Source of the DNA: Nonomuraea aurantiaca
GTDB taxonomy: Bacteria; Actinomycetota; Actinomycetes; Streptosporangiales; Streptosporangiaceae
DNA: 64,000 nucleotides
Assembly (NCBI RefSeq): GCF_020215705.1
Contig: NZ_JAIWNB010000002.1
Span: forward strand, 124,001-188,000
Reading direction: 5' to 3'
The notes beneath the pieces were generated by a model. The model had not been told where the DNA came from. It did not search any database and was given only the letters and a program-made list of their open reading frames with translations. The translations under genes and the position numbers were made by a program. Shown in pieces: positions 17,001 through 26,371 of the stretch. Numbering within the stretch: position 1 is the stretch's first letter; every line of letters starts with the position of its first letter.

Positions 17001-18063
17001 CATCCCGGTCATGGGTCACGCCACAGGCGCACACCCACTCCCGCACGTTCAGCGGCATCACCTGCACCAGATTCCTGCACGCCGAGCAGAGCTTGGAGGA
17101 GGGATGGAACCGGTCAATCCGGGCGAAGGCGCGACCGTAGAGTTTCGCCTTGTACTCCAGCATGCCCACGAACGCCCACCAACCCGCATCGTGCACGCTC
17201 TTGGCCAGCCTCGTGCGTGCCAGTCCCTTGACCGCCAAGTCCTCCACATAGATCGCTTGGTTCTCGCGAACTATCCGCATGGAGGCCTCATGGTGGAACT
17301 CCCGGCGTGCATCGGCGACCTTCGCATGCTGCTTGGCGACCTTGATCCGGGCTTTGACCCGGTTCGCCGATCCCTTCTCTTTACGCGAGAACAGCTTTTG
17401 AAGGCGCTTGAGCTTCTTCTCCGTCCGGCGCAGAAACCGGGGCGACTCGATCTTCCGGCCATCGGCCAGCACCGCGAAATGCCTCAACCCCAGATCGATA
17501 CCGGTCTCGATTTCCACCTGCGGCAAGGGATGTTCGGCGACCTCGACCACGAACGAGGCGAAGTACCGACCCGCCGCATCTTTGACCACCGTCACGCTGG
17601 ACGGATCGGACGGCAGGCGGCGTGACCAGCGCACCTTAATGTCACCGATCTTCGGCAGGCTCAGTTTATCCCCGACCTTGAACCGGGCGTTCTTGGTAAA
17701 CCGGATCGCTTGCCGGTTGTCCTTACGGGACCGGAACCGAGGCGGGGCGATCTTCGGCCCCTTCCGCTTGCCGCTCACGCTGGCGAAGAAGTTGCGGTAG
17801 GCCGCGCAGGCATCGGCCAGGGCCTGCTGGAGCACCACCGCCCACACCTCGCCCAGCCAGGCCCGATCGGGCGTCTGCTTGGCCTGGGTGATGACCTGCT
17901 TGGACAGCTCGCCATCGGTGATGAACGGCAACCCCTCGGCGTGCGCCACCCGGCGCAGTGCGAGCGCGTCGTTGAACACCACCCGCGCGCAGCCGAATGC
18001 TCGCGCCAGCGCGATCCGCTGACTCGGGGTGGGGTCCAGGCGGAAGGAGTAACGAAGCCGCAC
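16810..18063 (-). CDS. tnpB: TnpB, RNA-guided RuvC nuclease of an IS605-type element
   Basis: 417 aa. N-terminal HTH/wedge region (RYSFRLDPTPSQRIALARAFG) and a split RuvC nuclease with Asp190 (GIDLGLRHFAVL), Glu274 (IYVEDLAVKGL) and Asp354 (THDRDVNAAINIL), all intact. A zinc ribbon with CSAC and CAC motifs lies between the second and third RuvC pieces. The start is the GTG at 18063 after TTGAGG. The length is normal for TnpB. All catalytic residues are present, so the nuclease is probably active; it can maintain the element by cutting empty sites. Confidence 0.93.
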   Translation of the reverse strand: MRLRYSFRLDPTPSQRIALARAFGCARVVFNDALALRRVAHAEGLPFITDGELSKQVITQAKQTPDRAWLGEVWAVVLQQALADACAAYRNFFASVSGKRKGPKIAPPRFRSRKDNRQAIRFTKNARFKVGDKLSLPKIGDIKVRWSRRLPSDPSSVTVVKDAAGRYFASFVVEVAEHPLPQVEIETGIDLGLRHFAVLADGRKIESPRFLRRTEKKLKRLQKLFSRKEKGSANRVKARIKVAKQHAKVADARREFHHEASMRIVRENQAIYVEDLAVKGLARTRLAKSVHDAGWWAFVGMLEYKAKLYGRAFARIDRFHPSSKLCSACRNLVQVMPLNVREWVCACGVTHDRDVNAAINILAAGRRQVAAGRKPEPEMGGKRRPQTPVEADKTPHPARKRRARGTTDEAGSHRNAA

Positions 18064-18171
18064 GGCCTCAATTCTACGGTTGGGCTATGGCCGGACGCAG
18101 TGAAATAAGGACCTGCAGACCCTGCGTTTCCCTGCTCCACGCCCACTTGGGCTTCGTCGCAAAATTGCATC

Positions 18172-18456
18172 GTAAGGTGTTTATCTGGATGAGGGTCGTC
18201 AACCATACGAATGTGCTCAAATGGGCTATAAAACAGCTGATGGCGAAGAATTCGGTAATCACGACATCGCGTACCACGAGCATCGTGGCCGCCTCCCGCT
18301 CATTCGTGCGTGGCGGTGAGCCTATAGTGGGCGAATATCTCAAGAGCGGCTCGTTATCAAATACTCTTCTTTCGGTAATGCGGACGGCTGTCGACAAAGC
18401 GAATCAGAAATAAAGTATTTGTCCTGGTTTTTCGGGATTGATTAGGGAGAGGTGCA
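18172..18456. other. AT-richer intergenic strip with a promoter-like hexamer
   Basis: This stretch between the TnpB left end and the zinc-ribbon gene is visibly lower in GC than its surroundings. Open frames across it on both strands lack actinomycete codon bias and recognisable domains, so no gene is called. A TATAGT hexamer at 18323-18328 is a good -10 candidate for the rightward gene, with no strong -35. The strip may be transferred DNA or a strong promoter region. Confidence 0.5.
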
Positions 18457-19296
18457 TTGGTGGATGAATCGGGCTCCGGCCGCCTTTGTGGGCGATGCGG
18501 GGCCGACGCCGGGAACCTCGACCGGTGCCCGAGGTGCGGAGCGGCCCTCGCGGAGCCACCGGCGCAGGCGGACGGTGCGGACTGCGACCCCTGGGATCGG
18601 CCACGCCCTTGGACGTCGCTGGTCTTCCTCGGCTTGATCCTGCCGGCGCTCGCCCTCGCGCTGGTCTGGTGGATCGCCTCCGGTCTCCCCTGGCCCTCCG
18701 GTGATGGAGACACCCAGACGCGGCAGGACGAGGCGCCCGTGCTCGCCGATGCCACCGGCGCGACCTCAGCGCCGGCAACCGACGCCGGATCACCGGCAAC
18801 CGACACCGGATCACCGGCAATCGGCACCGGATCACCGGCGACCGGCACCGGCCAGGCCGCCCGGCAGGCCGCCGGTCTCGATGATCTGCTCACCAACAGC
18901 CACTCGACCCGCGCCAGCCTGTCGGGGGCCATCGCCCGCGCCAGCGCATGCGAGCGGAGCGGCATGAACGCCATCCAGAACATCACCGCCAACCGGCGTG
19001 ACCAGCTGACCATGGCCCAGGCGCTCGACCTGACCGCCCTGCCGGAAGGGCCCGCGCTCAAGGAGTCCCTCGTCGCGGTGCTCGACGCCTCCTACCGCGC
19101 CGACGCCGCCTTCCTCACCTGGGCCCGGCGCCACCTGGCGAAGGGCTGCACCGGACCCATCGCCCTGGATCCCGACTACCGCCGCGGCCTCGACAAATCG
19201 GGCGACGCCCAAGCGGCGAAGGCCCTGTTCGTCGAGGCGTGGCGCCCCATCGCGCAAACCTACGGCCTGACCCACTGGAAGGCCGACGACATCTGA
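18457..19296 (+). CDS. zinc-ribbon single-pass membrane protein, function unknown
   Basis: 279 aa from a GTG start with GGGAGAGG upstream. The cytoplasmic N-terminus has a zinc ribbon (Cys11, Cys14, Cys24, Cys27: LCGRCGAD and RCPRCGAAL). One helix (about 50-72) follows, then a Thr/Pro/Ser/Gly-rich external linker with 21-bp repeats, and an outside helical domain of about 150 residues with two Cys (ASACERS, AKGCTG). Comparable zinc-ribbon/one-helix proteins are common in actinomycetes without known function. Its 3' end nearly touches the convergent PIG-L gene. Confidence 0.8.
   Translation: MVDESGSGRLCGRCGADAGNLDRCPRCGAALAEPPAQADGADCDPWDRPRPWTSLVFLGLILPALALALVWWIASGLPWPSGDGDTQTRQDEAPVLADATGATSAPATDAGSPATDTGSPAIGTGSPATGTGQAARQAAGLDDLLTNSHSTRASLSGAIARASACERSGMNAIQNITANRRDQLTMAQALDLTALPEGPALKESLVAVLDASYRADAAFLTWARRHLAKGCTGPIALDPDYRRGLDKSGDAQAAKALFVEAWRPIAQTYGLTHWKADDI
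18787..18849 (+). repeat. three 21-bp repeats encoding GSPATxT units
   Basis: Three consecutive 21-bp copies beginning GGATCACCGGCAA or close variants (18787, 18808, 18829), preceded by a partial copy. They encode seven-residue units of the external linker in the zinc-ribbon membrane protein. Confidence 0.9.
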
Positions 19297-19301
19297 AGGC
19301 G

Positions 19302-21977
19302 TCAGCGCACGCGGGCCTGGGAGGCCAGCGTGCCGCCGCCGGTGGCCTGCCATCCCGCCACCACCGTCGGGTGGGCACCCGTGGCGCGGGTCAGGGGGAC
19401 GGTCACCGTCGTGGTGCCCTTGCCGGAGACGGTGACGACGCGGCTGCCGGCCGTGCCCTGGTCGTCGCGGACGAACAGGTGCCCCTTGCCGGCGGCGTTG
19501 GCGCGCAGCGTCACCTTCACCGCGTTCCGGCCGCTCGTGGCGGAGATCACCCGGCCGCTCTCCGACTCCTTCGCCGCGGGACCGCCGGCGAGCGGCAGGT
19601 GGACGCGGACCGCCTGCTCCAGCGACTGCGGCGAGTCCAGGCTGGACAGGCCGGTGTCGGGGATCACCGGGTCGGGCGGGGTGGTCGGCCGGTCGGCCGG
19701 CGGCTGGTAGCCCGGCAGCGTCGCGACGCCCCACCGGTACGGGTCACCCTGGACGCCACCCCAGGTCGACCAGCCGATCCGGGTCTGGCCGGTCTTGTCC
19801 TGGGTGTCGGAGTCGTACACCAGGATGTCGAGCCCGAGATGCGCGGGATCGACCGCACCCGGCAGGGTCTCCATCGGGATGGCCATCTCCACGTCATACG
19901 CCCCGGCGGAGACCTTCGAGGCCACCCGCATGCCGGTGGCGGGTCCCTGGTGGTTGTCGGCGTCGCGCAGCGCGCAGGGCGGCCCCTCGGCCGTCACCGG
20001 CAGCACCGCGGCCTTGAACGTCGTGGAGGTGTTCTCCGATGTGCCGCGCGGGTCGAGGGTCACCTCCACCGAGTCGGTACGCCAGTGCCGCTTGCAGTCG
20101 GAGGCGGGCAGGCGGGTGCCGACGACGTCGTCCTTCACGTGGACCATCAGGAACAGCGTGTCGTCGCGCCAGGTCACCTTGGCCGTGCCGGAGCAGTCCG
20201 CGGCCGACGAGCACGCGGTGCCCTCCCACAGGCGGGAGATGTCGAGGGCGGGCCCGGCGTATTCACCGTCGCCCTCCACGCCGTCGACGGCCGGCGCCGC
20301 CGCGGCCTGCGGGATGGACGTCGCCGGGACCAGTTCGAGCGCGGGCTTGCTCACCGACGATCCGTCCGCGCTGGTGGTGGTGATGGTGTACGCGTAGTCG
20401 CCGCCCTGGTTCGAGGTCTTCAGCGAGGGGTCGGAGTTGGTGACGGTGAACGGCACCGTCGTCGAGGCCCCGGCCGCCAGCCCGCTGTAGGGCGCCTCGG
20501 CGCGGTCGGCGGTGAAGCCGGCGGGCAGGTCCAGGCGTACCGTGCCGGACTGGGTGGCGCCGCTCACGTTGGTGACCACGACGCCCACCTGGCGGGAGCC
20601 GCCGGACGGGAGGGTGAGCACGGGCGTGACCAGGCCGCGCAGCTGTGGCACGCCGAGTTCGGCGGTCCACTTCTCGTACTGGGCGACTTGGGGGAGCAGC
20701 TGCTGCCCACCTCGTACGGCCGGGCTGACCTCGACCTGCCGGTCGGTGTAGCCGCGTCCATGCTCGGTGGTCAGCGTGGCCCCCAGGCGAGCCCGCTCAC
20801 TCGCGCCCTGGGGTGGCGTCACCGTGAACGTCGCGGATCCCGTACGCCCCGGGGCGATCCTGCCGAGATCACCGGAGCCGCTGACCGCCCAGCCCTGGGG
20901 GACGCGCAGCGCGACGGACGATCGGCCGAGCGGTTCGCCGGAGGGGGCGGTCGCCCTGACCTTGACGGTGAACGCCGTTCGCGGGCGGACGTCGAACGTG
21001 CTGGGCCGCAGGTCGAGCAGGGTGCCGAGCGGCACGGTGCCGGCCGCGCGGGTCAGCGCGCCGTCGAGCATCGCCGTGGGCGCGGCCGCCGCCGCGCTGC
21101 CCGGCTCGGGGAAGGGCACCCGCGAGTCCACCTGGGTGAAGAAGTCGCAGCCCAGCTGGGCCGGGTCGGACGGCACGTCGGGGAAGACGGCCCAGCCCTG
21201 GGAGGCGTACGAGCGCTGGGCCTCGCGCTCGATGGCGGCCCAGGTCTTGCCGCCCTGGCTCTGGGAGGGGCGTCCGCTCCACACGCCGTACACGTTCTGC
21301 GCCGGGTTCGTGGGACGGAAGGTCGCGGCGCAGGCCGGACCGACCTGGGAGGTGCCGCGCCCGCCGCCGAGGAACAGCCGGGCCGGCGCGAAGGGCCGCA
21401 GCCCCTCACGGGTGAGCTGCTCGGGGAACGCCTTCGGATCGGCCGCCGCGTAGAACGCCTCGACGGCCAGCCGCGCGGCCTGCTGGTGGTTCCCGTGGTT
21501 GCCGGGGGAGGGGGCCGGGTCCATGGTCAGCATGACCTCGGGCCGGGTCTGGCGGACGACCCGTACGACCTTCTCCAGGGTGTCGTCCCCCCAGATCTGG
21601 TCGGTCAGCGGGGCGCTGACCGTGTAGTAGAAGTCGACGTCGTCGAGGTTGAACACCTCCCGCACACCGGCCTTGCCGACCGCGGTCCGCTCCTCGGCCT
21701 CCCGCAGCAGGCCGAGCGCCGGGCCCTCCTCCGGCCCGACGGCGTTGCCGCCGCCCTCGCCCCGGGTGACGGTGACGACGCCGGCGCGGACCCTGTGGTC
21801 CTCGTTCCACTGGCCGAGCGTGGACAGGCTGAACGCCTCGTCGTCGGGGTGGGCGCCGACGAACAGCGCGTCGAGGTCAATCGGGGGAGCGGGAGCATGT
21901 TCGGCCAGCGCGGGCGCCGCTGGTACGAAAGCCAGCGCGGCGGCCACCGCTACCAGCGCGTAGAGCGACCTCTTCAA
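19302..21977 (-). CDS. secreted PIG-L deacetylase with NEW3-like and CBM9 domains
   Basis: 891 aa. Signal peptide (about 1-25), then a PIG-L/LmbE deacetylase domain with the zinc motif HPDDE (residues 43-47) and a later HGNHQQAAR stretch supplying the third ligand. Two beta-sandwich NEW3-type segments (about 330-540) and a CBM9-like sugar-binding domain (about 565-745, with VDGVEGDGEYAG and DSVEVTLD) follow, then a C-terminal beta domain. It should remove N-acetyl groups from an extracellular amino sugar or glycan. It is the last gene of the kinase/ABC importer operon, so deacetylation is coupled to uptake. Large fused PIG-L proteins are less common than single-domain ones. Confidence 0.85.
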   Translation of the reverse strand: MKRSLYALVAVAAALAFVPAAPALAEHAPAPPIDLDALFVGAHPDDEAFSLSTLGQWNEDHRVRAGVVTVTRGEGGGNAVGPEEGPALGLLREAEERTAVGKAGVREVFNLDDVDFYYTVSAPLTDQIWGDDTLEKVVRVVRQTRPEVMLTMDPAPSPGNHGNHQQAARLAVEAFYAAADPKAFPEQLTREGLRPFAPARLFLGGGRGTSQVGPACAATFRPTNPAQNVYGVWSGRPSQSQGGKTWAAIEREAQRSYASQGWAVFPDVPSDPAQLGCDFFTQVDSRVPFPEPGSAAAAAPTAMLDGALTRAAGTVPLGTLLDLRPSTFDVRPRTAFTVKVRATAPSGEPLGRSSVALRVPQGWAVSGSGDLGRIAPGRTGSATFTVTPPQGASERARLGATLTTEHGRGYTDRQVEVSPAVRGGQQLLPQVAQYEKWTAELGVPQLRGLVTPVLTLPSGGSRQVGVVVTNVSGATQSGTVRLDLPAGFTADRAEAPYSGLAAGASTTVPFTVTNSDPSLKTSNQGGDYAYTITTTSADGSSVSKPALELVPATSIPQAAAAPAVDGVEGDGEYAGPALDISRLWEGTACSSAADCSGTAKVTWRDDTLFLMVHVKDDVVGTRLPASDCKRHWRTDSVEVTLDPRGTSENTSTTFKAAVLPVTAEGPPCALRDADNHQGPATGMRVASKVSAGAYDVEMAIPMETLPGAVDPAHLGLDILVYDSDTQDKTGQTRIGWSTWGGVQGDPYRWGVATLPGYQPPADRPTTPPDPVIPDTGLSSLDSPQSLEQAVRVHLPLAGGPAAKESESGRVISATSGRNAVKVTLRANAAGKGHLFVRDDQGTAGSRVVTVSGKGTTTVTVPLTRATGAHPTVVAGWQATGGGTLASQARVR

Positions 21978-21993
21978 GGGAACCTCCGGGGGG

Positions 21994-22821
21994 TTATTCG
22001 CGGACTGCCCCCTGGAGCAGCCCGCGGACGAAGTGACGCTGGAGGAACAGGTAGAAGATCACCACCGGTGTCGCCACGATGACCGACCCGGCGGCGAGCA
22101 GGGTGAAGCCGGAGGTGTACTGGCCCTGGAAGAAGGCCAGCCCCAGCGGCGCGGTCCGCAGCGACTCGCTGGTCACCATGATCAACGGGATGAGGAACTC
22201 GTTCCACGTCCACATGAAGACCAGCACGGTCAGGGTGACGACGGCGGGCCGGGACGGGGGCACCAGCACCTGCCACAGGATGCGCCAGGTCGAGGCGCCG
22301 TCGATGCGGGCGGCCTCGACGATCGCCCGGCTGCTGGCGCGGAAGTACGCCCGCATCCAGAACGTGCCGAACGCCACGGACAGCGCGACCTGCGGCAGCG
22401 CGACCGACCAGAAGGTGTCGATGAGGCCGAGCGAACGCAGGTCGAAGTAGAGCGGGACCGCGATGGCCTCGCTCGGCATCATGATCCCGAGCATGAACAG
22501 GTAGAACAGCACCGACTGGCCGCGGAAGCGCATGGTGCCGAAGGCGTACCCGCTCATGATGGACAGCACCACGCTGACCACCACGACGAACGCCGACACC
22601 ATCAGGCTGGTACGCAGGTAGGTGCCGAACCGCCCGACCTCCCACGCCGCCGAGAAGTTGCCCACGTGCAGCCCCGCCACGCTGAGCCCCTGCCCGGTGG
22701 CGTCGGCGCTGTCGTCGGGGCCGAGCGCGGCGAACAGGATCGACAGGATGGGGAAGAGCGCGAACGCGGCGAACGCCGAGAGGATGACGTAGTTGGCCAG
22801 CCGCTCCCCCCGCGAGATCAC
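21994..22821 (-). CDS. carbohydrate ABC transporter permease (MalG-like)
   Basis: 275 aa, six membrane helices with the EAA loop (EAARIDGASTWRILWQVLVPPSRP) of binding-protein-dependent permeases. The GTG start overlaps the stop of the preceding permease (GTGA). It ends 16 bases before the PIG-L gene. Together with the neighbouring permease and binding protein it forms a CUT1-type sugar importer; the ATPase is not encoded here, as is usual in actinomycetes that share MsiK. Confidence 0.95.
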   Translation of the reverse strand: MISRGERLANYVILSAFAAFALFPILSILFAALGPDDSADATGQGLSVAGLHVGNFSAAWEVGRFGTYLRTSLMVSAFVVVVSVVLSIMSGYAFGTMRFRGQSVLFYLFMLGIMMPSEAIAVPLYFDLRSLGLIDTFWSVALPQVALSVAFGTFWMRAYFRASSRAIVEAARIDGASTWRILWQVLVPPSRPAVVTLTVLVFMWTWNEFLIPLIMVTSESLRTAPLGLAFFQGQYTSGFTLLAAGSVIVATPVVIFYLFLQRHFVRGLLQGAVRE

Positions 22822-23702
22822 GAGGCCCCCCTGTCCGCGAAGCGGTTGATCATGAACGAGATCGCGAAGATGACGACCGTCAGGGTGACCCCGATCGCCG
22901 CCGCCGAGCCGATCTGGCTGAGCCCGAAGGCCCGGTGGTAGACCTCGTACGACGGCACCGACGTGGAGTTGCCGGGACCGCCGCGCGTGGTGATGTAGAC
23001 CAGGTCGAAGGTCCGCAGCGCGGCGATCACGGTCAGCGTCAGCGCGACCGCGATCTCCCCGCGCACCGAGGGCAGCGTGACCGCGAAGAACTCCTTGACC
23101 GCCCCGGCCCCGTCGAGCCGCGCCGCCTCGTACAGCTCCGCCGGGATGCGGCTCATCCCGGCCAGCAGCAGCACGGTCACCAGGCCGGTCTCGAACCACG
23201 TGCCGACCACGCCGACCGCCGGCAGCGCGAAGGTGTAGTCGCCCAGCCACCCCCTGGTGAGCGAGTCGAGCCCGAGCGCGCCGAGCAGGCCGTTGAGGGT
23301 GCCGTCGGGGGCGTACACGCGCCGCCAGGCCACGGCCACCACGACCATGGCGACCACCTGCGGCAGGAACACCACCGTCCGGAAGAACCCGAGCCCGCGC
23401 ACCTTCGCGTGGTTGAGTATCGCCGCCAGCATCAGGCCGATGGCCAGCGGCGCCAGCGCGTAGAACGCGACGAGGACCAGGGCGTGGACGAAGGCGTCGC
23501 GGAGCCCCTCGTCCGCGACGATCGCCGCGTAGTTGGACAGCCCCGCCCAGGTGCCGACGGACAGCCCGTCCCAGTTGTACAGCGACAGCTGCACCGCCCG
23601 GCCGATCGGATAGAGCAGGAACGCCGCATAGATGACGAACGCCGGCAGTAAGTAGAGGTAGGCGACGCGCCTGGGCTCACCGGGAGGTCGGGCCACGCTC
23701 AC
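22818..23702 (-). CDS. carbohydrate ABC transporter permease (MalF-like)
   Basis: 294 aa. Six helices, EAA loop ELYEAARLDGAGAVKEFFAVTLPS. The GTG start at 23702 overlaps the binding-protein stop by four bases (GTGA) and has GGAGAG upstream; a second in-frame GTG two codons later is possible. It partners with the following permease in sugar import. Confidence 0.95.
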   Translation of the reverse strand: MSVARPPGEPRRVAYLYLLPAFVIYAAFLLYPIGRAVQLSLYNWDGLSVGTWAGLSNYAAIVADEGLRDAFVHALVLVAFYALAPLAIGLMLAAILNHAKVRGLGFFRTVVFLPQVVAMVVVAVAWRRVYAPDGTLNGLLGALGLDSLTRGWLGDYTFALPAVGVVGTWFETGLVTVLLLAGMSRIPAELYEAARLDGAGAVKEFFAVTLPSVRGEIAVALTLTVIAALRTFDLVYITTRGGPGNSTSVPSYEVYHRAFGLSQIGSAAAIGVTLTVVIFAISFMINRFADRGAS

Positions 23703-25069
23703 CCGTTGCTCTCCGCGAAGGTCTTGTAGTCCTTCTCCAGCGTGGCCAGGAACTCCTGCGGAGTCGCCTTCTTGGCCAGCAGGTCCTGCAGCGCCGCGCC
23801 CAGCGTGTCGGCGAAGGTCGGCGTCGCGTAGTCGAGGTAGGGCACCAGGCCGTCGTTCTTGGTCGCGGTGCCGAACGCCTTGAAGACGTCCTGCTGCGCA
23901 CCCGCCGGCACGCTCTGCTGGTCGGTGTCGGCGACCGGCAGGTTGCCGGTGGTGGTGAGCACCTTCATGGCGTCGGCGTTGGTGATGAAGTCGATGTACG
24001 CGGCCGCCGCGTCGGGGTTGGGGCTCTTGGCGGTGATGGCGAACGGCAGGCCCGTGCCGCCGGTCGCGACGGGCGGCGCGTCGGGCGTGGCGCCGGGCGG
24101 CAGGATGAAGCCGAGGTTCTTGCCCAGGACCTTCTCCATGTCGGCCATCAGCCAGGTGCCGCCGATCAGGAAGACGCCCGTCCCCTTGCTGAACGCCTGC
24201 CACGCCGGGTCGTAGCCCTGGCCGTTGAAGCCCTTGTTGAAGTAGCCCTTGTCCACCCAGTCGACGAGCTGCTGGGCGGCCTTGGTGTTCTCGGGGGTGT
24301 TCCAGGAGGCGCCCTTGCGGCCGAAGGCCAGCGTGCTGATCTGGGCGGCCGGAACGTTACGGCCCTGCACGGTGCCGAACACGTGGATGGCCGGCCACTT
24401 GTCGAGGTTGCCCAGCTGCATCGGCACCTCGCCGGCGCCCTTGGCCTTGGCCAGCGCGGCCTGGAACTCCTCCCAGGTCTTGGGCGGCTGCAGGCCGAGA
24501 CCGGTCAGCTTGGCGGCGTTGTAGTAGATGCCGACGACCTCGCCGACCTGCGGCAGGCCGTACAGGTTGCCCTCGCCGAACACCTTGCCGTCGGCGCTGT
24601 AGCTCGAATAGCGCAGGACCGAGGCCGGATAGCGCTTCTTCCAGCCGTACGCCTCGGCGTAGGCGTTCAGCGGGCGGAGCTGGCCGGCCTTCACGAACGC
24701 GCCCATCGAGGACCGGCCGTTGTTGGCCTCCACCACGTCCGGCGGTTCGTTGCCGCTCAGCGCCAGGCGCAGGGTGGTGTTGAGGTCGTCGAAGGAGCGG
24801 GACACCCGCTTGAGCTTGATGTTGGGGTATTTCGCCTCGAAGGCGGCGTTGAGCTGCTTCATCTGGGCGGCCTGCCCGCCGCGTACCTCCTGGTCCCAGA
24901 TGGTGAGCGTCACGTTGCCGAGGGCCGCGGCGTCGGTGCGTACCGCGCTGGGTGCCGCCGACGAGGCGGCCGGGGGTGGAGCCGAGGAGCCGGGCGCGCA
25001 CGCGGTCGCGGCGAGGGCCACGGCGGTGGCGGCGAGTAAGGCACGCGTGCGAGGCGTTGGGGGGATCAT
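23699..25069 (-). CDS. sugar-binding lipoprotein of the ABC importer
   Basis: 456 aa, family 1 extracellular solute-binding protein. The lipobox is LAATAC with acylated Cys24. Typical motifs include TIWDQEVRGGQAAQMKQLNAAFEAKYPNIKL and GGTWLMADMEKVLG. The ATG lies 4 bases after the kinase stop, with AAGGAG inside the kinase 3' end, so the genes are translationally coupled. Ligand unknown, but the operon points to an amino sugar or a deacetylatable glycan. Confidence 0.95.
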   Translation of the reverse strand: MIPPTPRTRALLAATAVALAATACAPGSSAPPPAASSAAPSAVRTDAAALGNVTLTIWDQEVRGGQAAQMKQLNAAFEAKYPNIKLKRVSRSFDDLNTTLRLALSGNEPPDVVEANNGRSSMGAFVKAGQLRPLNAYAEAYGWKKRYPASVLRYSSYSADGKVFGEGNLYGLPQVGEVVGIYYNAAKLTGLGLQPPKTWEEFQAALAKAKGAGEVPMQLGNLDKWPAIHVFGTVQGRNVPAAQISTLAFGRKGASWNTPENTKAAQQLVDWVDKGYFNKGFNGQGYDPAWQAFSKGTGVFLIGGTWLMADMEKVLGKNLGFILPPGATPDAPPVATGGTGLPFAITAKSPNPDAAAAYIDFITNADAMKVLTTTGNLPVADTDQQSVPAGAQQDVFKAFGTATKNDGLVPYLDYATPTFADTLGAALQDLLAKKATPQEFLATLEKDYKTFAESNG

Positions 25070-25073
25070 GGTG

Positions 25074-26327
25074 TTACTCCTTTTGCGCAGGCACGCGGTG
25101 CGTGTTCGGGTCCTCGGGCTCGTCGGGTGGACCGTCGGCCGTGGCGCTCTCAGGCCCGCCGGACGCCTCGGCGGCGGTCCTGGCCGGTGGCTTACCCGGC
25201 GTCCGCGGCGCCATTCCCACGTCGGCCTGCCGGGCGATGGTGGCGGCCGCCCGGCGTACCGCGCCGACGGGGTCGGTGGGCACCAGCTTGTCGAGGAAGC
25301 CGTAGCGGCGGGCCAGCGAGTCGCCGTAGGCGCCGCTGTGGCCGGCCGCCGCCCGCACCTCGTGCCACCAGTCGGCGATGTCCCCCCAGCCGGGCGCGGC
25401 CAGCGAGCCGCCGAACTGCTGTACGGCCAGCGCCGAGCAGACCCCGGCGAACGCCAGCCGGTCGGCCAGCGGCCAGCCGCACAGGGTGCCGAGCACGAGG
25501 CCCGCGCCGAAGACGTCCCCCGCGCCGGTCGGGTCCAGCGCGGTCACCCGCGGAGCCGGGACGAACGCCTCCTCACCCGTCAGGGAGTCGATGGCCATGG
25601 CGCCGTTCGCCCCGTCGGTGACCACGGCGAGAGGGACCCGGTCGGCGATCGCGTACAGCGCGTCCCGCGGGCTGTCGGTGCCGGTGTAGGCCATGGCCTC
25701 GACCGCGTTGGGCATGAACGCGTGACAGACCGCGAGTTGCTCCAGCAGGGCGGCCGACCAGGCGCCGGACGGATCCCAGCCCACGTCGGCGAAGATGAGG
25801 GCGCCGTCGAGCTGCGCCTTCTCGGCCCAGTTGCACTTGCCGGGCATGCCGAGCGGCTCCTCGGCCGACAGCGTCACGATCGCCGCCCTGGAGCGGGGCG
25901 GGGCGCCGATCATGTCCGAGGCGGCCATGGGAGCGGAGTGGCCGTGGGTCACCATGCTCCGGTCGCGGTCGACGGCCATGGAGACCGTCACCGGCGAGTG
26001 CCAGTTCTCGAAGCGCCGGGACCTGGACAGGTCGACCGACTCCTGCTCGGCGAGCGTACGCCAGCAGAAGTCGGCGTAGTCGTCGTCCCCGAACGCGGCG
26101 GCCAGCGAGGTGCGCAGGCCCAGCCGGCTGGTCGCGATGGCCAGGTTGGCGATGCCGCCCGGACACGACCCCATGCCGTCGGCCCAGATCTCCGTGCCGG
26201 CGGCGGGCATCGCGGGCAAACCGGTGAACACGATGTCGAGGAAGACCGTGCCCGCTAAGAAGACGTCGAACTGCGGCCCCTCCGGGGTGCGCTGATCGGC
26301 TAGAGGGTCGTACGCCTGGGCAGACAC
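25074..26327 (-). CDS. PfkB-family carbohydrate kinase
   Basis: 417 aa. N-terminal GG-type motif region (GSCPGGIANLAIATSRLG) and the C-terminal signature DPTGAGDVFGAGLV with the catalytic Asp are intact. The frame is open upstream, but the GTG at 26327 has GAGGAGGA at good spacing and matches the family N-terminus. A 40-residue Pro/Ala/Glu-rich tail extends the usual length. It is the first gene of the leftward operon and probably phosphorylates the imported sugar or its product. It is divergent from the DeoR repressor. Confidence 0.88.
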   Translation of the reverse strand: MSAQAYDPLADQRTPEGPQFDVFLAGTVFLDIVFTGLPAMPAAGTEIWADGMGSCPGGIANLAIATSRLGLRTSLAAAFGDDDYADFCWRTLAEQESVDLSRSRRFENWHSPVTVSMAVDRDRSMVTHGHSAPMAASDMIGAPPRSRAAIVTLSAEEPLGMPGKCNWAEKAQLDGALIFADVGWDPSGAWSAALLEQLAVCHAFMPNAVEAMAYTGTDSPRDALYAIADRVPLAVVTDGANGAMAIDSLTGEEAFVPAPRVTALDPTGAGDVFGAGLVLGTLCGWPLADRLAFAGVCSALAVQQFGGSLAAPGWGDIADWWHEVRAAAGHSGAYGDSLARRYGFLDKLVPTDPVGAVRRAAATIARQADVGMAPRTPGKPPARTAAEASGGPESATADGPPDEPEDPNTHRVPAQKE

Positions 26328-26371
26328 AGAACAAGTCCTCCTCGACAGAGCGAGATGTGCGCAATCTTGCA

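Larger units (their letters stand above)
16758..18171 (-). mobile_element. IS200/IS605-type (IS1341-like) element with tnpB only
   Basis: The right end (complement of about 16758) reads ...GCGTCAA after a subterminal hairpin (16768-16787), the usual form for IS605-type right ends. The left end probably lies next to a TTAC tetranucleotide (complement of 18172-18175), with a GCCCACTTGGGC hairpin at 18141-18152. There are no terminal inverted repeats or target duplication, as expected for this family. Only TnpB is encoded; the Y1 transposase TnpA is absent, so mobility would need TnpA in trans. Ends are inferred by eye. Confidence 0.65.

Noticed and set aside
17997..18413. 138-aa open frame over the TnpB left end and AT-rich strip
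   Set aside because: It joins antisense tnpB sequence to low-GC DNA, lacks a ribosome site and has no coherent codon bias.
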